In this document: in pieces, positions 42,282 through 52,037 of the stretch
Layout of the letters: every line of letters starts with the position of its first letter
How positions within the stretch are numbered: position 1 is the stretch's first letter
NCBI GenBank assembly: GCA_029237915.1
Contig: JAQWHD010000050.1
Coordinates: 79,866-143,865 of the forward strand
Source: Thalassotalea sp.
Lineage (GTDB): Bacteria; Pseudomonadota; Gammaproteobacteria; Enterobacterales; Alteromonadaceae
Direction of reading: 5' to 3'
DNA length: 64,000 nucleotides
Translations under genes and position numbers: made by a program
Notes under the pieces: generated by a model
Seen by the model: only the letters and a program-made list of their open reading frames with translations
Told to the model about the DNA's origin: nothing
Database searches by the model: none

Positions 42282-45104
42282 ATGAGTGATTATAAACATA
42301 CTTTAAACTTACCAGATACTACGTTCCCAATGCGTGGTGGTTTACCGCAAAGTGAACCTAAAATGCTTAAGAAGTGGGCTGATAAAGACCTTTATGGTCA
42401 AATTCGTGCCGCTAAAAAAGGCAAAAAATCATTCATCTTGCATGACGGACCTCCGTACGCAAATGGTAATATTCACTTAGGTCACTCAGTTAATAAAATA
42501 TTAAAAGATATTATTGTTAAGTCGAAAACATTATCTGACTTCAACTCGCCATACGTGCCTGGTTGGGACTGTCACGGTTTACCAATCGAGTTAGTTGTTG
42601 AGAAAAAGTGGGGTAAGCCAGGTAAAAAGCTTAACGCTAGCGAGTTCCGTCAAAAATGTCGTGAATACGCGCAAAAACAAGTTGATGGCCAACGTGAAGA
42701 TTTTAAACGTTTAGGTGTTTTTGCTGATTGGGAAAATCCATACCTCACCATGGACTTTAAAACTGAAGCGAACATTATCCGCGCTTTAGGTAAAATTACT
42801 GAAAACGGTCACTTACACCAAGGCTTTAAGCCTGTACATTGGTGTACAGATTGTGGTTCAGCATTGGCTGAAGCTGAAGTTGAGTATCAAGATAAATTTT
42901 CACCTGCAATCGATGTTAAATTTGCAGCCGATGATTCAATCGCTGAATTGTTCTCTCATCCAGAAGGGCACAGTGGTGAAGGTCAAATTTCAATTGTAAT
43001 TTGGACCACTACACCTTGGACATTACCTGCTAACCGCGCGGTATCTGTTCACCCTGAACTGCAATATACCTTAGTACAAATTGAAGGTGAGCAAGGTCCA
43101 CAACGTTTAATCTTAGGTACCGACCTAGTTAAAGATTGTATGGATCGTTTTGGTATTGAAAAATATCACGCATTAGGTTTTTGTGACGGCTCTGCATTAG
43201 AAAACGTGCAAATTAGCCACCCATTTTACAGCTTTACAGTGCCAATCATTTTAGGTGACCATGTAACAGTAGACGCTGGTACTGGTTGTGTACACACGGC
43301 ACCTGGCCATGGTGTAGACGATTTCAATGTAGGTCGTACTTACAACTTAGAAGTTGCTAACCCAGTTGGCGCTAACGGTGTTTACTTACCTGATACTGAA
43401 TTATTTGCAGGTCAGCATGTATTTAAAGCCAATGACAGTGTTGTTGAAGTGTTAAAAGAGCACAATGCGTTAATGCATCATCATGCATTTGAGCATTCTT
43501 ACCCACATTGTTGGAGACACAAAACGCCAATTATTTTCCGTGCTACGCCGCAGTGGTTTATCAGCATGGATCAAAAAGGTCTACGTGAAGACTCATTAAA
43601 AGAAATTGAAAAAACTCAGTGGATCCCAGATTGGGGCCAAAGCCGTATTCAAAAAATGGTTGAGGGTCGTCCAGACTGGTGTATTTCACGTCAACGTACT
43701 TGGGGCGTGCCAATTGCCTTATTTATCCATAAAGATACTGGCGCATTGCACCCAAATACCATTGAGCTAATTGAAACCGTAGCCCAAAAAGTTGAGCAAG
43801 AAGGCATTCAAGCTTGGTTCGATTTAGAAGCAAAAGAACTTATTGGCTCTGACGCAGAAGATTTCGTAAAAGTACCTGACACATTAGATGTTTGGTTTGA
43901 CTCAGGTGTCTCTCATTACTCTGTGGTTGATGCGCGTGAAGATTTTGATAAACACGCTGATTTATACTTAGAAGGTAGTGACCAACATCGTGGTTGGTTT
44001 ATGTCTTCAATGATTTCATCGGTTGCGATGACAGGTAAAGCGCCTTACAACCAAGTATTAACTCACGGTTTTACCGTTGATGTTAAAGGCCACAAAATGT
44101 CTAAGTCATTAGGCAATGTGGTAATGCCAAAAGAAATTACAGGCAAGCTGGGTGCGGATATTTTACGTTTATGGGTAGCTTCGGTTAACTATACTCAAGA
44201 GATCACCGTATCTGATGAAATCTTTAAGCGCCAAGCTGATGCGTATCGTCGTATTCGTAACACATCTCGTTTCTTATTAGCGAATATGAATGGCTTTGAA
44301 CCAACACAACATGCGGTTGCCTTAGAAGATATGGTGGCATTAGATCGTTGGGTTGTTGGTCGCGCTGCACAATTGCAAGAAGAAATTATTGCCGCTTATG
44401 ACAACTACGAGTTCAGTTCGGTAGTTGGCAAAATCATGAACTTCTGTACCAATGAGCTAGGTGGTTTCTACTTAGACATCATTAAAGACAGACAGTACAC
44501 AGCAAAATCTGACGGCCTAGCTCGTCGTTCTTGTCAAAGTGCATTGTTCTTAATTGCTGAAGCTATGGTTCGTTGGTTAGCGCCAATCTTATCATTTACG
44601 GCACAAGAAATTTGGACTGCACTACCGGGTGAACGCGATGAATTCGTATTTACTGGTGTATGGTTTGACGGTTTAGAAAAACTTGATCAAAACACACAAA
44701 CTAACGATGACTTCTGGGCATCTTTAATTGCAGTTCGTACTGAAGTAAACAAAGCGTTAGAGCAAGCTCGCCGTGACGAAGTTGTTGGCGCAGCACTACA
44801 AGCTAAAGTAACGCTTTACACTAACGAAGCGATAGCGAAGCAATTATTAGTGGTTGGTGATGAATTACGTTTTGCCTTAATCACATCAAGTGCTGAAGTG
44901 GTTACTGTAAGTGATGCACCTGAAGGTGCAATTGCGACTGAATTAGACGGCTTATGGTTAACTGTTGCAGCATCAACGGGTACCAAGTGTGATCGTTGTT
45001 GGCATTACACTGACGATGTTGGTACAAACGAAGCACACCCAGAGTTGTGTGGTCGTTGTGTAACTAACATTGAAGGTGATGGCGAAGTTCGCCAGTTTGC
45101 TTAA
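42282..45104 (+). CDS. ileS: Isoleucine-tRNA ligase
   Basis: A 940-residue class I aminoacyl-tRNA synthetase. HIGH-type motif in [12 protein letters not shown] (about 58-69), editing domain around [11 protein letters not shown], catalytic [14 protein letters not shown] motif in [10 protein letters not shown] (about 604), and a C-terminal zinc finger C-D-R-C-W ... C-G-R-C. Length and motifs fit the bacterial type with zinc-binding end. Part of the conserved ribF-ileS-lspA operon. Confidence 0.98.
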   Translation: MSDYKHTLNLPDTTFPMRGGLPQSEPKMLKKWADKDLYGQIRAAKKGKKSFILHDGPPYANGNIHLGHSVNKILKDIIVKSKTLSDFNSPYVPGWDCHGLPIELVVEKKWGKPGKKLNASEFRQKCREYAQKQVDGQREDFKRLGVFADWENPYLTMDFKTEANIIRALGKITENGHLHQGFKPVHWCTDCGSALAEAEVEYQDKFSPAIDVKFAADDSIAELFSHPEGHSGEGQISIVIWTTTPWTLPANRAVSVHPELQYTLVQIEGEQGPQRLILGTDLVKDCMDRFGIEKYHALGFCDGSALENVQISHPFYSFTVPIILGDHVTVDAGTGCVHTAPGHGVDDFNVGRTYNLEVANPVGANGVYLPDTELFAGQHVFKANDSVVEVLKEHNALMHHHAFEHSYPHCWRHKTPIIFRATPQWFISMDQKGLREDSLKEIEKTQWIPDWGQSRIQKMVEGRPDWCISRQRTWGVPIALFIHKDTGALHPNTIELIETVAQKVEQEGIQAWFDLEAKELIGSDAEDFVKVPDTLDVWFDSGVSHYSVVDAREDFDKHADLYLEGSDQHRGWFMSSMISSVAMTGKAPYNQVLTHGFTVDVKGHKMSKSLGNVVMPKEITGKLGADILRLWVASVNYTQEITVSDEIFKRQADAYRRIRNTSRFLLANMNGFEPTQHAVALEDMVALDRWVVGRAAQLQEEIIAAYDNYEFSSVVGKIMNFCTNELGGFYLDIIKDRQYTAKSDGLARRSCQSALFLIAEAMVRWLAPILSFTAQEIWTALPGERDEFVFTGVWFDGLEKLDQNTQTNDDFWASLIAVRTEVNKALEQARRDEVVGAALQAKVTLYTNEAIAKQLLVVGDELRFALITSSAEVVTVSDAPEGAIATELDGLWLTVAASTGTKCDRCWHYTDDVGTNEAHPELCGRCVTNIEGDGEVRQFA

Positions 45105-45141
45105 ATTTGCTGTAGTTTAAAGAAAAAGAGTAGTAAAAAAG

Positions 45142-45675
45142 ATGGCAAACACAGTAAATCGTATTTTTAAAGAAACAGGCTTACGCTGGCTTTGGCTAGC
45201 GTTAATGATGTTGATAGCAGATCAAGTAACCAAGCAAGCGGTTGTTGCCTTAATGGATTATCGCGAGTCAATTGCGGTAATGCCATACTTTAACTTAACT
45301 TATGTACACAATCCTGGTGCTGCTTTTAGCTTTTTAGCAGACCAAGGGGGTTGGCAGCGTTGGTTTTTTACTGCCATTGCTGCTGGTGTAAGTTTGATGT
45401 TAGTGGTTTGGATGGCAAAGACACCTAAACAAGATAAGGCTATTTCGATTGCTTTTGCGCTTATTTTAAGTGGCGCGGTGGGTAATTTAATTGACCGTGT
45501 AATGTTTGGTTATGTTATCGATTTTCTAGATTTTTATGTTGGTAATAAACATTGGCCAGCATTCAATATTGCAGATTCTGCCATTTTTATCGGCGCAGCA
45601 ATAATGATATTTGATGCTTTTAAAGGTGAACCTAAAAAAGATTCACCAGACGATAAAAGCACAGGAGCACAGTAG
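45142..45675 (+). CDS. lspA: Lipoprotein signal peptidase II
   Basis: A 177-residue inner-membrane aspartyl protease with four helices that removes the signal peptide from diacylated prolipoproteins. A-D-Q-V-T-K-Q (conserved Asp/Lys), N-P-G-A-A-F-S-F-L, G-N-L-I-D-R and F-N-I-A-D-S hold the catalytic Asp pair. Its tail runs to within one base of the fkpB start. It works on the product of Lgt, encoded about 7 kb upstream. Confidence 0.96.
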   Translation: MANTVNRIFKETGLRWLWLALMMLIADQVTKQAVVALMDYRESIAVMPYFNLTYVHNPGAAFSFLADQGGWQRWFFTAIAAGVSLMLVVWMAKTPKQDKAISIAFALILSGAVGNLIDRVMFGYVIDFLDFYVGNKHWPAFNIADSAIFIGAAIMIFDAFKGEPKKDSPDDKSTGAQ

Positions 45676-45676
45676 T

Positions 45677-46108
45677 ATGTCTGATAAGAAAATTGTAAAT
45701 GATTCAAGCATTATGATGCACATTACCATGAAACTTTCAGACGGCTCTGCCGCTGACAGTACCAAGGTAAATAATAAACCCGCTAAAGTTAATTTAGGCG
45801 ACCAAAGTTTATCTCCTGCATTTGAAGCTCAGCTGTTAGGTTTAACCGCTGGTGATAGTAAAGAGTTTACCTTGCCGCCAGCAGATGCTTTTGGTGAAAC
45901 AAATCCTGATAATATTCATTATCTTGATCGCAACAAGTTTAGTGAAACTCCTGCCGAGGTTGGCAGTATCGTTACCTTTACTCAGCCAGGTGGTGAAATC
46001 CCTGGTATTATCCGCGAAGTAAATGATTTGTCTGTAACGGTTGATTTTAATCACCCGTTGGCAGGACAAGCGATTACATTTGCTGTTGATGTCGTTGAAG
46101 TACTTTAA
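45677..46108 (+). CDS. fkpB: FKBP-type peptidyl-prolyl isomerase FkpB (SlpA)
   Basis: A 143-residue cytoplasmic isomerase of the SlpA/SlyD type. The start chosen has AGGAG nine bases upstream and lies one base after the lspA stop; a longer frame inside lspA is ignored. An FKBP half (M-H-I-T-M-K-L-S-D-G) flanks the inserted IF domain, with F-G-E-T-N-P-D-N-I and the family-typical D-F-N-H-P-L-A-G at the end. It assists protein folding on proline bonds. Same operon position as in E. coli and Pseudomonas. Confidence 0.93.
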   Translation: MSDKKIVNDSSIMMHITMKLSDGSAADSTKVNNKPAKVNLGDQSLSPAFEAQLLGLTAGDSKEFTLPPADAFGETNPDNIHYLDRNKFSETPAEVGSIVTFTQPGGEIPGIIREVNDLSVTVDFNHPLAGQAITFAVDVVEVL

Positions 46109-46155
46109 TTCGTTATCGCACTTTATTTATAGATTGAAGGACATTTAAGAACTCT

Positions 46156-47085
46156 ATGGAAATTATATTAGCTAACCCTCGCGGTTTTTGCGCTGGTGTT
46201 GACCGTGCCATATCTATTGTAGATAGAGCGCTGGATTTATTTGATGCGCCTATTTATGTTCGTCATGAAGTTGTGCATAACAAATTCGTTGTCGACGGTT
46301 TAAAAAATCGTGGCGCGGTATTTGTTGAATCACTTAATGAAGTGCCAGATGAGATGACGGTTATATTCTCTGCTCACGGTGTGTCTAAAGCAGTACGTCA
46401 GAATGCTAAAGACCGTGGTTTAAAAGTGTTTGATGCGACCTGTCCATTAGTGACTAAAGTCCATATGGAAGTCACTCGTGCATCTCGCAAAAATCATGAA
46501 TGTATTTTAATTGGTCATGCCGGACACCCTGAAGTTGAAGGTACTATGGGCCAATATGAGTCTGAAGTTGGCGGTATTTATTTGGTCGAGTCTGTAGATG
46601 ATGTTGCTCATCTAGATGTTAAAAATCCAGAAGTTTTATTTTATTGCTCACAAACCACCTTGTCGGTAGATGATACCTCAGAAGTCGTTGATGCACTTCG
46701 AGCTAAGTTCCCAAGTATTCAAGGCCCGCGTAAAGATGATATTTGCTATGCTACGCAAAATCGCCAAGATGCAGTGCGCTCTATAGCGAAAAAAGCCGAG
46801 CTATTGTTAGTTGTTGGCGCTAAAAACAGCTCTAACTCGAATCGTTTACGTGAACTATCAGAAAAGTTAGGCACAACGTCATACTTAATTGATGGTGCAG
46901 AAGATATTCAGTCATCATGGCTAGAAGGTGTTGATAAAATTGGCGTTACAGCAGGGGCCTCAGCTCCTGAAGTGTTAGTTGCCCAAGTGATTGAAACATT
47001 GAAAAAGCTTGGCGGCAAAGTGGTTATTGAAAACCCAGGACGTGAAGAAACAACAGTTTTTGCCGTGCCAGCAGAACTTAGATAA
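46156..47085 (+). CDS. ispH: 4-hydroxy-3-methylbut-2-enyl diphosphate reductase
   Basis: A 309-residue iron-sulfur enzyme, last step of the MEP isoprenoid pathway making IPP and DMAPP. The three cluster cysteines are in [23 protein letters not shown] and [17 protein letters not shown] and G-H-x-G-H-P-E-V-E-G hold the substrate-binding histidines. A terminator follows, then the first minor-pilin gene. In Pseudomonas aeruginosa the same ispH-minor pilin neighbourhood exists. Confidence 0.97.
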   Translation: MEIILANPRGFCAGVDRAISIVDRALDLFDAPIYVRHEVVHNKFVVDGLKNRGAVFVESLNEVPDEMTVIFSAHGVSKAVRQNAKDRGLKVFDATCPLVTKVHMEVTRASRKNHECILIGHAGHPEVEGTMGQYESEVGGIYLVESVDDVAHLDVKNPEVLFYCSQTTLSVDDTSEVVDALRAKFPSIQGPRKDDICYATQNRQDAVRSIAKKAELLLVVGAKNSSNSNRLRELSEKLGTTSYLIDGAEDIQSSWLEGVDKIGVTAGASAPEVLVAQVIETLKKLGGKVVIENPGREETTVFAVPAELR

Positions 47086-47108
47086 AAATAAGTAATAAAA
47101 AATAATCA

Positions 47109-47135
47109 ATGCCTCGTTTTTACGGGGCATTTTAG
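47109..47135 (+). terminator. Terminator after ispH
   Basis: ATGCCTCG / CGGGGCAT, one wobble pair, then TTTTAG. It ends the ribF-ispH operon. Confidence 0.7.
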
Positions 47136-47209
47136 TTTATACAAACTGTAAAAATCTCCTATACTTGAGTTGATAAAGGATTATCTATTTAATAAGCAAG
47201 GAGGCTTAA

Positions 47210-47833
47210 ATGACATGTTTTATCAATTTTAGTAATACTAAACCTAAACCTAAACCTAAACCTAAATCTAAATTCAACGCCAATCATGGATTCTCATTAA
47301 TTGAGTTAACAATCGCTTTATCTGTTACGGCAATCTTAACTTCCATAGGTTTACCCAGTTACGATCACCTAATGCAAAAACAGCAAATGTCAGCAGATAT
47401 TAATCGTTGGTATCGTGTTTTTAATATGGCCCGACACACAGCAATCATTAATGCAAAAATTGTTACTATTTGTCCAAGCAGTGATGCTTTGCAATGTAGT
47501 AGTCGTTGGGATGATGGCGCATTAATCTTTGTTGATGATAACAAGAACCATAAATTTGATAATGCAGAGCAATTGATCCAAGTTATTGATAAAAGTCCAA
47601 ATGATCATAAAGTCACGTGGCGAGCATTTCAAAATAGAAACTATCTACAATTTCAAGCAAACGGTTTTACCTGGGCGCAAAATGGCACGTTAAGGTTGTG
47701 CAATAAGGATCCTAGCTTAAAATATAACCGTGCGATCATCGTGACTCGATCGGGGCGTTTAAGATTATCAGAAGATAGTGATGGTGACGGTATTGAAGAT
47801 GATGCAAGCGGTAACAGTATTACCTGTGGTTAA
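47210..47833 (+). CDS. fimT: GspH/FimT-type minor pseudopilin, set A
   Basis: A 207-residue prepilin. The leader is 27 residues long and contains a K-P-K-P-K-P-K-P-K-S-K tract coded by a hexanucleotide repeat; processing should fall after Gly in N-A-N-H-G / F-S-L-I-E-L-T, with Glu at mature position 5. W-x-D-G-A-L-I-F-V-D-D-N-K-N-H-K-F-D is the FimT/GspH region, which includes a possible calcium loop; a second, D-S-D-G-D-G-I-E-D-D, is near the C-terminus. AGGAGG five bases before the ATG fixes the start. It should help prime type IV pilus assembly. It converges on the set A pilV-pilE operon. Confidence 0.85.
   Translation: MTCFINFSNTKPKPKPKPKSKFNANHGFSLIELTIALSVTAILTSIGLPSYDHLMQKQQMSADINRWYRVFNMARHTAIINAKIVTICPSSDALQCSSRWDDGALIFVDDNKNHKFDNAEQLIQVIDKSPNDHKVTWRAFQNRNYLQFQANGFTWAQNGTLRLCNKDPSLKYNRAIIVTRSGRLRLSEDSDGDGIEDDASGNSITCG
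47238..47273. repeat. In-frame hexanucleotide repeat in the fimT leader
   Basis: Six units of CTAAAC (last two CTAAAT), coding the Lys-Pro tract. A change by whole units would lengthen or shorten the leader without a frameshift. Confidence 0.93.
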
Positions 47834-47858
47834 GGAGCACGGTCAGTTATACGCTAAA

Positions 47859-48326
47859 CTACAACCAGCACTTTGTATTTAAAATATTTTCAGCAGTGTA
47901 GCCTTGGCGCTGGTTTAAATTATTTAAGCTTAACTTTGCACAATCACTATCATTAACCTGAGCACCGATAGCTTGTGCCTTTAAGTTAAAGCTATCCTCT
48001 CCATCAACACTGTATGACTTTATGCTGATAGATAATTGATAAAAACCATCTGTCGAAGTATTCGATTGGTTGTTTAATCCATTTGCTGATACAAGATCGG
48101 CAGAATAACTTAAGTGTTGGTTATAAAATTTTTCTTGTGCAACTGCTAGCCTCATCAAAGCTGATTTTGCATCGCTGCGGCGGGCTTTTAATACATACTG
48201 TTTGTAGCTTGGATACACAATGGCAGATAAAATGGCGATGATCAGTATTACCATTAATAATTCAATTAAGGTGAAAGCAGATTGTTGTGTATAAAAAATA
48301 TTTTTGCCGTTCAGATTGTATTTCAT
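47859..48326 (-). CDS. pilE: PilE-like type IV pilin, set A
   Basis: A 155-residue prepilin. Cleavage is expected in Q-S-A / F-T-L-I-E-L-L, where the usual Gly is replaced by Ala at -1. The hydrophobic helix follows (M-V-I-L-I-I-A-I-L-S-A-I-V-Y-P-S-Y), then R-R-S-D-A-K-S-A-L, the PilE family motif. C-A and C-W near the end are the likely disulfide pair. Last gene of the pilV-pilW-pilX-pilE operon, 21 bases after pilX. Confidence 0.87.
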   Translation of the reverse strand: MKYNLNGKNIFYTQQSAFTLIELLMVILIIAILSAIVYPSYKQYVLKARRSDAKSALMRLAVAQEKFYNQHLSYSADLVSANGLNNQSNTSTDGFYQLSISIKSYSVDGEDSFNLKAQAIGAQVNDSDCAKLSLNNLNQRQGYTAENILNTKCWL

Positions 48327-48347
48327 GTTATTTATCCTTGAAAATAT

Positions 48348-48854
48348 TTATGGCACTGGCACTGGCACTGGTGATGTAAACAATGACTGCTCTATATGTT
48401 GACTGCCTTGTCCTAACTGATTAAATACGACTATCTTAAAAAGGTGATGTTCGATACCGCTATTACTACCATGTTTCTTGTTGTGTTTTCCTAGGTAAAT
48501 GATCAGGTATTTGCTGTTGTTTATTGCGCTAATTACCGATGTATTATCATTCCAGTTAATATCAGCAATGGATAAATCAAACTTATTTGGCAAGTAACCA
48601 GCTTGAGGTAGGTTTAGATCGACATTGTTAGTCAGCAGATCTGTTATAAATAACTTTGCGACACTAGTTGCATGCTTAGCATTATTTTTACTTTGTAATT
48701 TTAATAATTGCTGGTTGGCCATTTTAGTTTCAATAAAACTATTTTTATAAAGAGAGGTTGCCACTAAAGTAACTAACAACAACATAATTAAATTAGTCGC
48801 TAACACGAGTCCTGATATTCTCTTTATCTTTTTGGCTTTCGTCATGTTAATCAC
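48348..48854 (-). CDS. pilX: PilX-like minor pilin, set A
   Basis: A 168-residue membrane-anchored protein. It has a basic start, S-G at the likely processing site, a hydrophobic helix (about 16-35) and no Glu at position 5, as in PilX. Then comes S-F-I-E-T-K-M-A-N-Q-Q with a helical stretch. It matches PilX by position and helix pattern rather than by strong motifs. The C-terminus is P-V-P-V-P-V-P, coded by a GGCACT hexanucleotide repeat. It is 7 bases from pilW and 21 from pilE. Confidence 0.72.
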   Translation of the reverse strand: MINMTKAKKIKRISGLVLATNLIMLLLVTLVATSLYKNSFIETKMANQQLLKLQSKNNAKHATSVAKLFITDLLTNNVDLNLPQAGYLPNKFDLSIADINWNDNTSVISAINNSKYLIIYLGKHNKKHGSNSGIEHHLFKIVVFNQLGQGSQHIEQSLFTSPVPVPVP

Positions 48855-48861
48855 CCTATTA

Positions 48862-49782
48862 TTAGTGAGCTAAGGTCAGTTGATAACTTTGCCGATGAAA
48901 ATTATCCATAGGTTGGTAAACCTCGTCACCGATGTAATAGGTTTTTTTATCTAAATGCGTCATATCAGGGCATTGGCTCCTCACTAATAAATCAATTTTA
49001 ACGCTCTTAACATCACGCCAGTTTAATACTTGATTGGCGTTAACGTATTTATCTGTAATTGAATTTAAATTCTCATCAACACCAAACTGTACTTGCAGGT
49101 TTTCGACGCCACTAAGTAACTCTTCTTTTTGCGGTCTGCCATTTACTAAGGTTTGCCAATAAAGAGCAGGGATGACTTGGTTATTACATCGTCTGTTACT
49201 ATCGCCAATAAAATAGCTATGGCTGACAATCTCATGGGTTGTTGAGCTAGAGGTAAGAGCATTGCTTATTAAATTTTTATCTTTGCCCAGAAAAGCTTTA
49301 TGGATGTTGCCATTGCTTTTAATGTATAGCTGTTCGCTATCAGTAAGGATTGTTGGCGTTGGCTCAATATACCTAAGCGTTAAAATATCACCGCGCAGGT
49401 AACCATCATTACTAGCGCAGGTATATTCACCACTTGAATTGTTCACTGCAAAAATACTTTGCTGAATTTGTGCTCCCCAGCTATTACCAGACTCAATACA
49501 GTTTTGATTAGATTCATCGCTTAAGTTTAGGCTGCCCTCAATCTCACTAAAAGCCAGTAAATCTGACCAATAGCGACTTTGTACTATATCTCTAGAGATA
49601 AAGTTGAAGGTAAAACGAGCATTTTCTTGCATATGCGCGGACTGTTTTACGGCAACAAAACTTTTATTAATTAATAGCAGTGATTGCATACCCATAGTTA
49701 ACATAAACAAACCAAGCGTTAGCGACACCATTACTTCAATTAAAGTAAAGCCTGTACTTTTAGCTGTTATCGAAATAGACAT
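48862..49782 (-). CDS. pilW: PilW-like minor pilin, set A
   Basis: A 306-residue prepilin: S-T-G / F-T-L-I-E-V-M-V-S-L-T-L-G-L-F-M, with mature Glu5. F-N-F-I-S-R-D-I-V-Q-S-R-Y-W is the PilW-specific stretch after the helix (D-I-R-x-A-G-Y in others). Several Cys residues may form disulfides. A D-E-N-L-N-S-I-T-D loop could bind calcium. It overlaps nothing but starts two bases after the pilV stop, so translation is coupled. It is an intact counterpart of the broken set B pilW. Confidence 0.86.
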   Translation of the reverse strand: MSISITAKSTGFTLIEVMVSLTLGLFMLTMGMQSLLLINKSFVAVKQSAHMQENARFTFNFISRDIVQSRYWSDLLAFSEIEGSLNLSDESNQNCIESGNSWGAQIQQSIFAVNNSSGEYTCASNDGYLRGDILTLRYIEPTPTILTDSEQLYIKSNGNIHKAFLGKDKNLISNALTSSSTTHEIVSHSYFIGDSNRRCNNQVIPALYWQTLVNGRPQKEELLSGVENLQVQFGVDENLNSITDKYVNANQVLNWRDVKSVKIDLLVRSQCPDMTHLDKKTYYIGDEVYQPMDNFHRQSYQLTLAH

Positions 49783-49784
49783 TA

Positions 49785-50309
49785 TTATCTAAAGCTGCGT
49801 TTGATTTTTATACACTCTAAATCAGCAGTTGATTCTTTAGGGCAATTACTGCCGATAGAGCCGTCTCTATTTTCATCCCAGTGTACAATTATTGTGGCAT
49901 CATTATTATTTACCGATATCTGGGCTGAGCCAGAAGGCAATGACTTACTAATTGATTGATGCCACTGCATTAAATCATACTGAGCTATTTCGCTGGGCGA
50001 ACAACTGCTCACCTGGCAATCTATAGATGCGTTAGGCTGTTGCTTAAAATTTAATTGATAGCTATTTAAAACGCTATTATTTGCGGTTATGTGTGTTGCC
50101 ATTTGTTGCACAAATAAATTTGCTTTCGTTTGGAATTGCGCATTTTGAGTATCACGCAATGAATTAAGTTGCAGTTTGGCAACACCTAGCATGCCAAAGG
50201 CAAGGATACTCATGGTGATGAGTACTTCTAATAGGGTAAAACCTGAAATTGTTTTAGATATGTAATAAACGCGTTGTTTAGATAGATTTTGGGCGTTAAT
50301 AATAGTCAT
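49785..50309 (-). CDS. pilV: PilV-like minor pilin, set A
   Basis: A 174-residue prepilin: S-G / F-T-L-L-E-V-L-I-T-M-S-I-L-A-F-G-M-L-G-V, Glu5 in place, then A-K-L-Q-L-N-S-L-R-D, the PilV motif after the helix. V-H-W-D-E-N-R-D-G-S-I near the end carries a Trp-Asp-x-Asn loop. A ribosome site AAGGA lies upstream of the ATG. First gene of the leftward operon; its start faces the set B operon across a 362-base divergent region. Confidence 0.86.
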   Translation of the reverse strand: MTIINAQNLSKQRVYYISKTISGFTLLEVLITMSILAFGMLGVAKLQLNSLRDTQNAQFQTKANLFVQQMATHITANNSVLNSYQLNFKQQPNASIDCQVSSCSPSEIAQYDLMQWHQSISKSLPSGSAQISVNNNDATIIVHWDENRDGSIGSNCPKESTADLECIKIKRSFR

Positions 50310-50671
50310 TGATTCACATCCTTGTTATCAAATTCAGTATTAACGAATAGCTTATATTATGATATTTTCCAAATTATATTTGATTAAATTATTCGAATAC
50401 CTATTCTGAAAAAGTAACTGATAGATGCTAAACAGGCGTAACGCTTTAATAATTGGTGAAAAAATAGCTCTAATGTTAAAATGGTGCTAAATTAAAGATA
50501 ATAGATAAAGTTAGCCACTATTCCTTTTTACCCTAAAAAAAGTAATAATGGATTAGCAAAAAAAATTTTAAAAAATAGAATAACAACAAATAGTGCAATT
50601 TATAGGATATAACTTTGCGATACAAAGGAAGCGCTATTAAGACGGATGTTCTTAATGGTGGGTATTGAATT
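50310..50671. promoter_or_regulatory. Divergent control region between the two minor-pilin operons
   Basis: 362 AT-rich bases without a gene. Visible elements: A/T tracts near 50540-50575, a short GCGTAACGC palindrome-like stretch near 50438, and GGTGGG before the set B fimT start. I see no sigma-54 (TGGC-N9-TTGC) site on either strand, so the promoters are not assigned. Confidence 0.5.
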
Positions 50672-51247
50672 ATGAAAAATATAAAAGGCTTAACACTAAT
50701 TGAAGTGTTAATCACCATTCTAATTATTAGCATTTTAGCTGGGGTTGCAGGCCCAAGCTTTTTACGCTCGTTTGAAACTCGTAAACTGGTTTCAGCTACA
50801 GAACAACTCTATTCAAATCTTCAGCTTGCTCGCTCTGAATCTCTTGCTCGATCTAGTAATATTTATGTTCGTTTAACGGGTTCCGGTAGTAACTCTTGGC
50901 GCTATGGTATTAGTGAAACTTCTAATTGTGATCCTAGCTTAAGTAATAGCAATGATGCCGCTTGTTATTTAGTTGTAGATGACGGTGACGGTAATATCGT
51001 AGCTGGTGACGATCATGTGCTTCATACTACTGATGGTGCAGATCATAAAGATATTACCATTGCACTTGATTTTCCCGACATGGTCAATGAAGAAATAACT
51101 TTTAACCCGATGAACGGTACGAGTAGCCTATCAGGATCTTTTGTATTAACCAATTCACTTGGCGATACAGCAACGGTAAAACTTAGCAAATTAGGAACAG
51201 CTAAAATATGCTCCAACGATATAGGAGGATATAAAAATTGTTCATAA
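50672..51247 (+). CDS. fimT: GspH/FimT-type minor pseudopilin, set B
   Basis: A 191-residue prepilin with a short leader: M-K-N-I-K-G / L-T-L-I-E-V-L-I-T, Glu5 present. F-E-T-R-K-L-V-S-A-T-E-Q-L-Y-S-N-L-Q-L-A is the family helix. V-D-D-G-D-G-N-I-V-A-G-D-D is a possible calcium loop. A C-terminal Cys pair (K-I-C-S ... K-N-C-S) is present. The last ten bases overlap the start of the broken pilW. First gene of the rightward set B operon. Confidence 0.88.
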   Translation: MKNIKGLTLIEVLITILIISILAGVAGPSFLRSFETRKLVSATEQLYSNLQLARSESLARSSNIYVRLTGSGSNSWRYGISETSNCDPSLSNSNDAACYLVVDDGDGNIVAGDDHVLHTTDGADHKDITIALDFPDMVNEEITFNPMNGTSSLSGSFVLTNSLGDTATVKLSKLGTAKICSNDIGGYKNCS

Positions 51248-52036
51248 TTAAACACAAACAAAAAAATAAACAAAATGGCTTTACCCTTATCGAATTAATG
51301 CTAAGCATGGTGTTTGGCTTAATCGTATTGTCTGGTGTTATCTATATTTATATCGCGGTTATTTCGAGTACCTCTTCAGCATTAAAAAGCATTAAAAAGC
51401 AGTAAATTAAACAGTCAATTAATGACGATTATGAGCGTTATGACCAATGATGCACGTCGTGCCGGTTATTGGGCAAATACTGCCGACTTAGCCTCGGAAA
51501 ATCCTTTTCAGCAACTTGAACTATCTGCATTAACGGTAGTGAACTCATCGTCTTCAAATACAAAAATAGATGAAAATAGTACGGTTGATGGTGAATGTTT
51601 ATTGTATTCATACGATTTAAACGAAGATGGAAATTTAGATTTAGGCGATGAATTTTTTGGTTTTCGCTTAAACAGCGGTGTTATTGAAATGCGGGTACCA
51701 AGTTCAATTGTTGACGGTGACAATTGTAACGATGGTAGCTGGGAAGAGCTTAGTGATTCAGATTTATATGTGGTTGAAACTTTAGCTTTCAACCGTCAAA
51801 ACTCAGCCTGTGTAAACACTTCAGAGCCCGATGGCGATGATGAAGATGACGAAAACGGAATTGATAACGACGCTGAAAGAGATTGTTATGATGTTCCACC
51901 TGAAGCACTTGATATTACCGTTGAAACACGCGAAATTAAAATAACCATCTCCGCTTATTTAGTCAATGATACCGAAGTTAATCATACAGTGTCTGAAAGT
52001 GTGCGAGTAAGAAACGATTTGGTCAGGGTGCGTTAA
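51238..52036 (+). pseudogene. pilW: pilW, set B, frameshifted by a 10-bp tandem duplication
   Basis: The TTG start (AGGAGG nine bases before, overlapping the fimT stop) reads N-G-F-T-L-I-E-L-M-L-S-M-V-F-G and the PilW helix, then stops at S-I-K-K-Q. A second frame beginning M-T-I-M-S-V-M-T-N-D-A-R-R-A-G-Y-W carries the rest, including the PilW N-D-A-R-R-A-G-Y motif. Deleting one copy of the duplicated 10-mer joins both frames as S-A-L-K-S-S-K-L-N-S-Q-L-M-T. The downstream part has a Y-D-L-N-E-D-G-N-L-D-L-G-D-E calcium-like loop. Either a real null or phase-off allele, or a sequencing error. Confidence 0.9.
51381..51400. repeat. 10-bp tandem duplication in pilW
   Basis: ATTAAAAAGC occurs twice in a row. 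One unit is not a multiple of three, so gain or loss switches the pilW frame. Confidence 0.95.
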
Positions 52037-52037
52037 T

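Noticed and set aside
45611..45676. FkpB extension overlapping lspA
   Set aside because: The ATG after AGGAG just past the lspA stop is the clear start; the extension is lspA read in another frame.
51422..52036. Stand-alone hypothetical gene starting M-T-I-M-S
   Set aside because: It lacks a ribosome site and is the C-terminal part of the frameshifted pilW.
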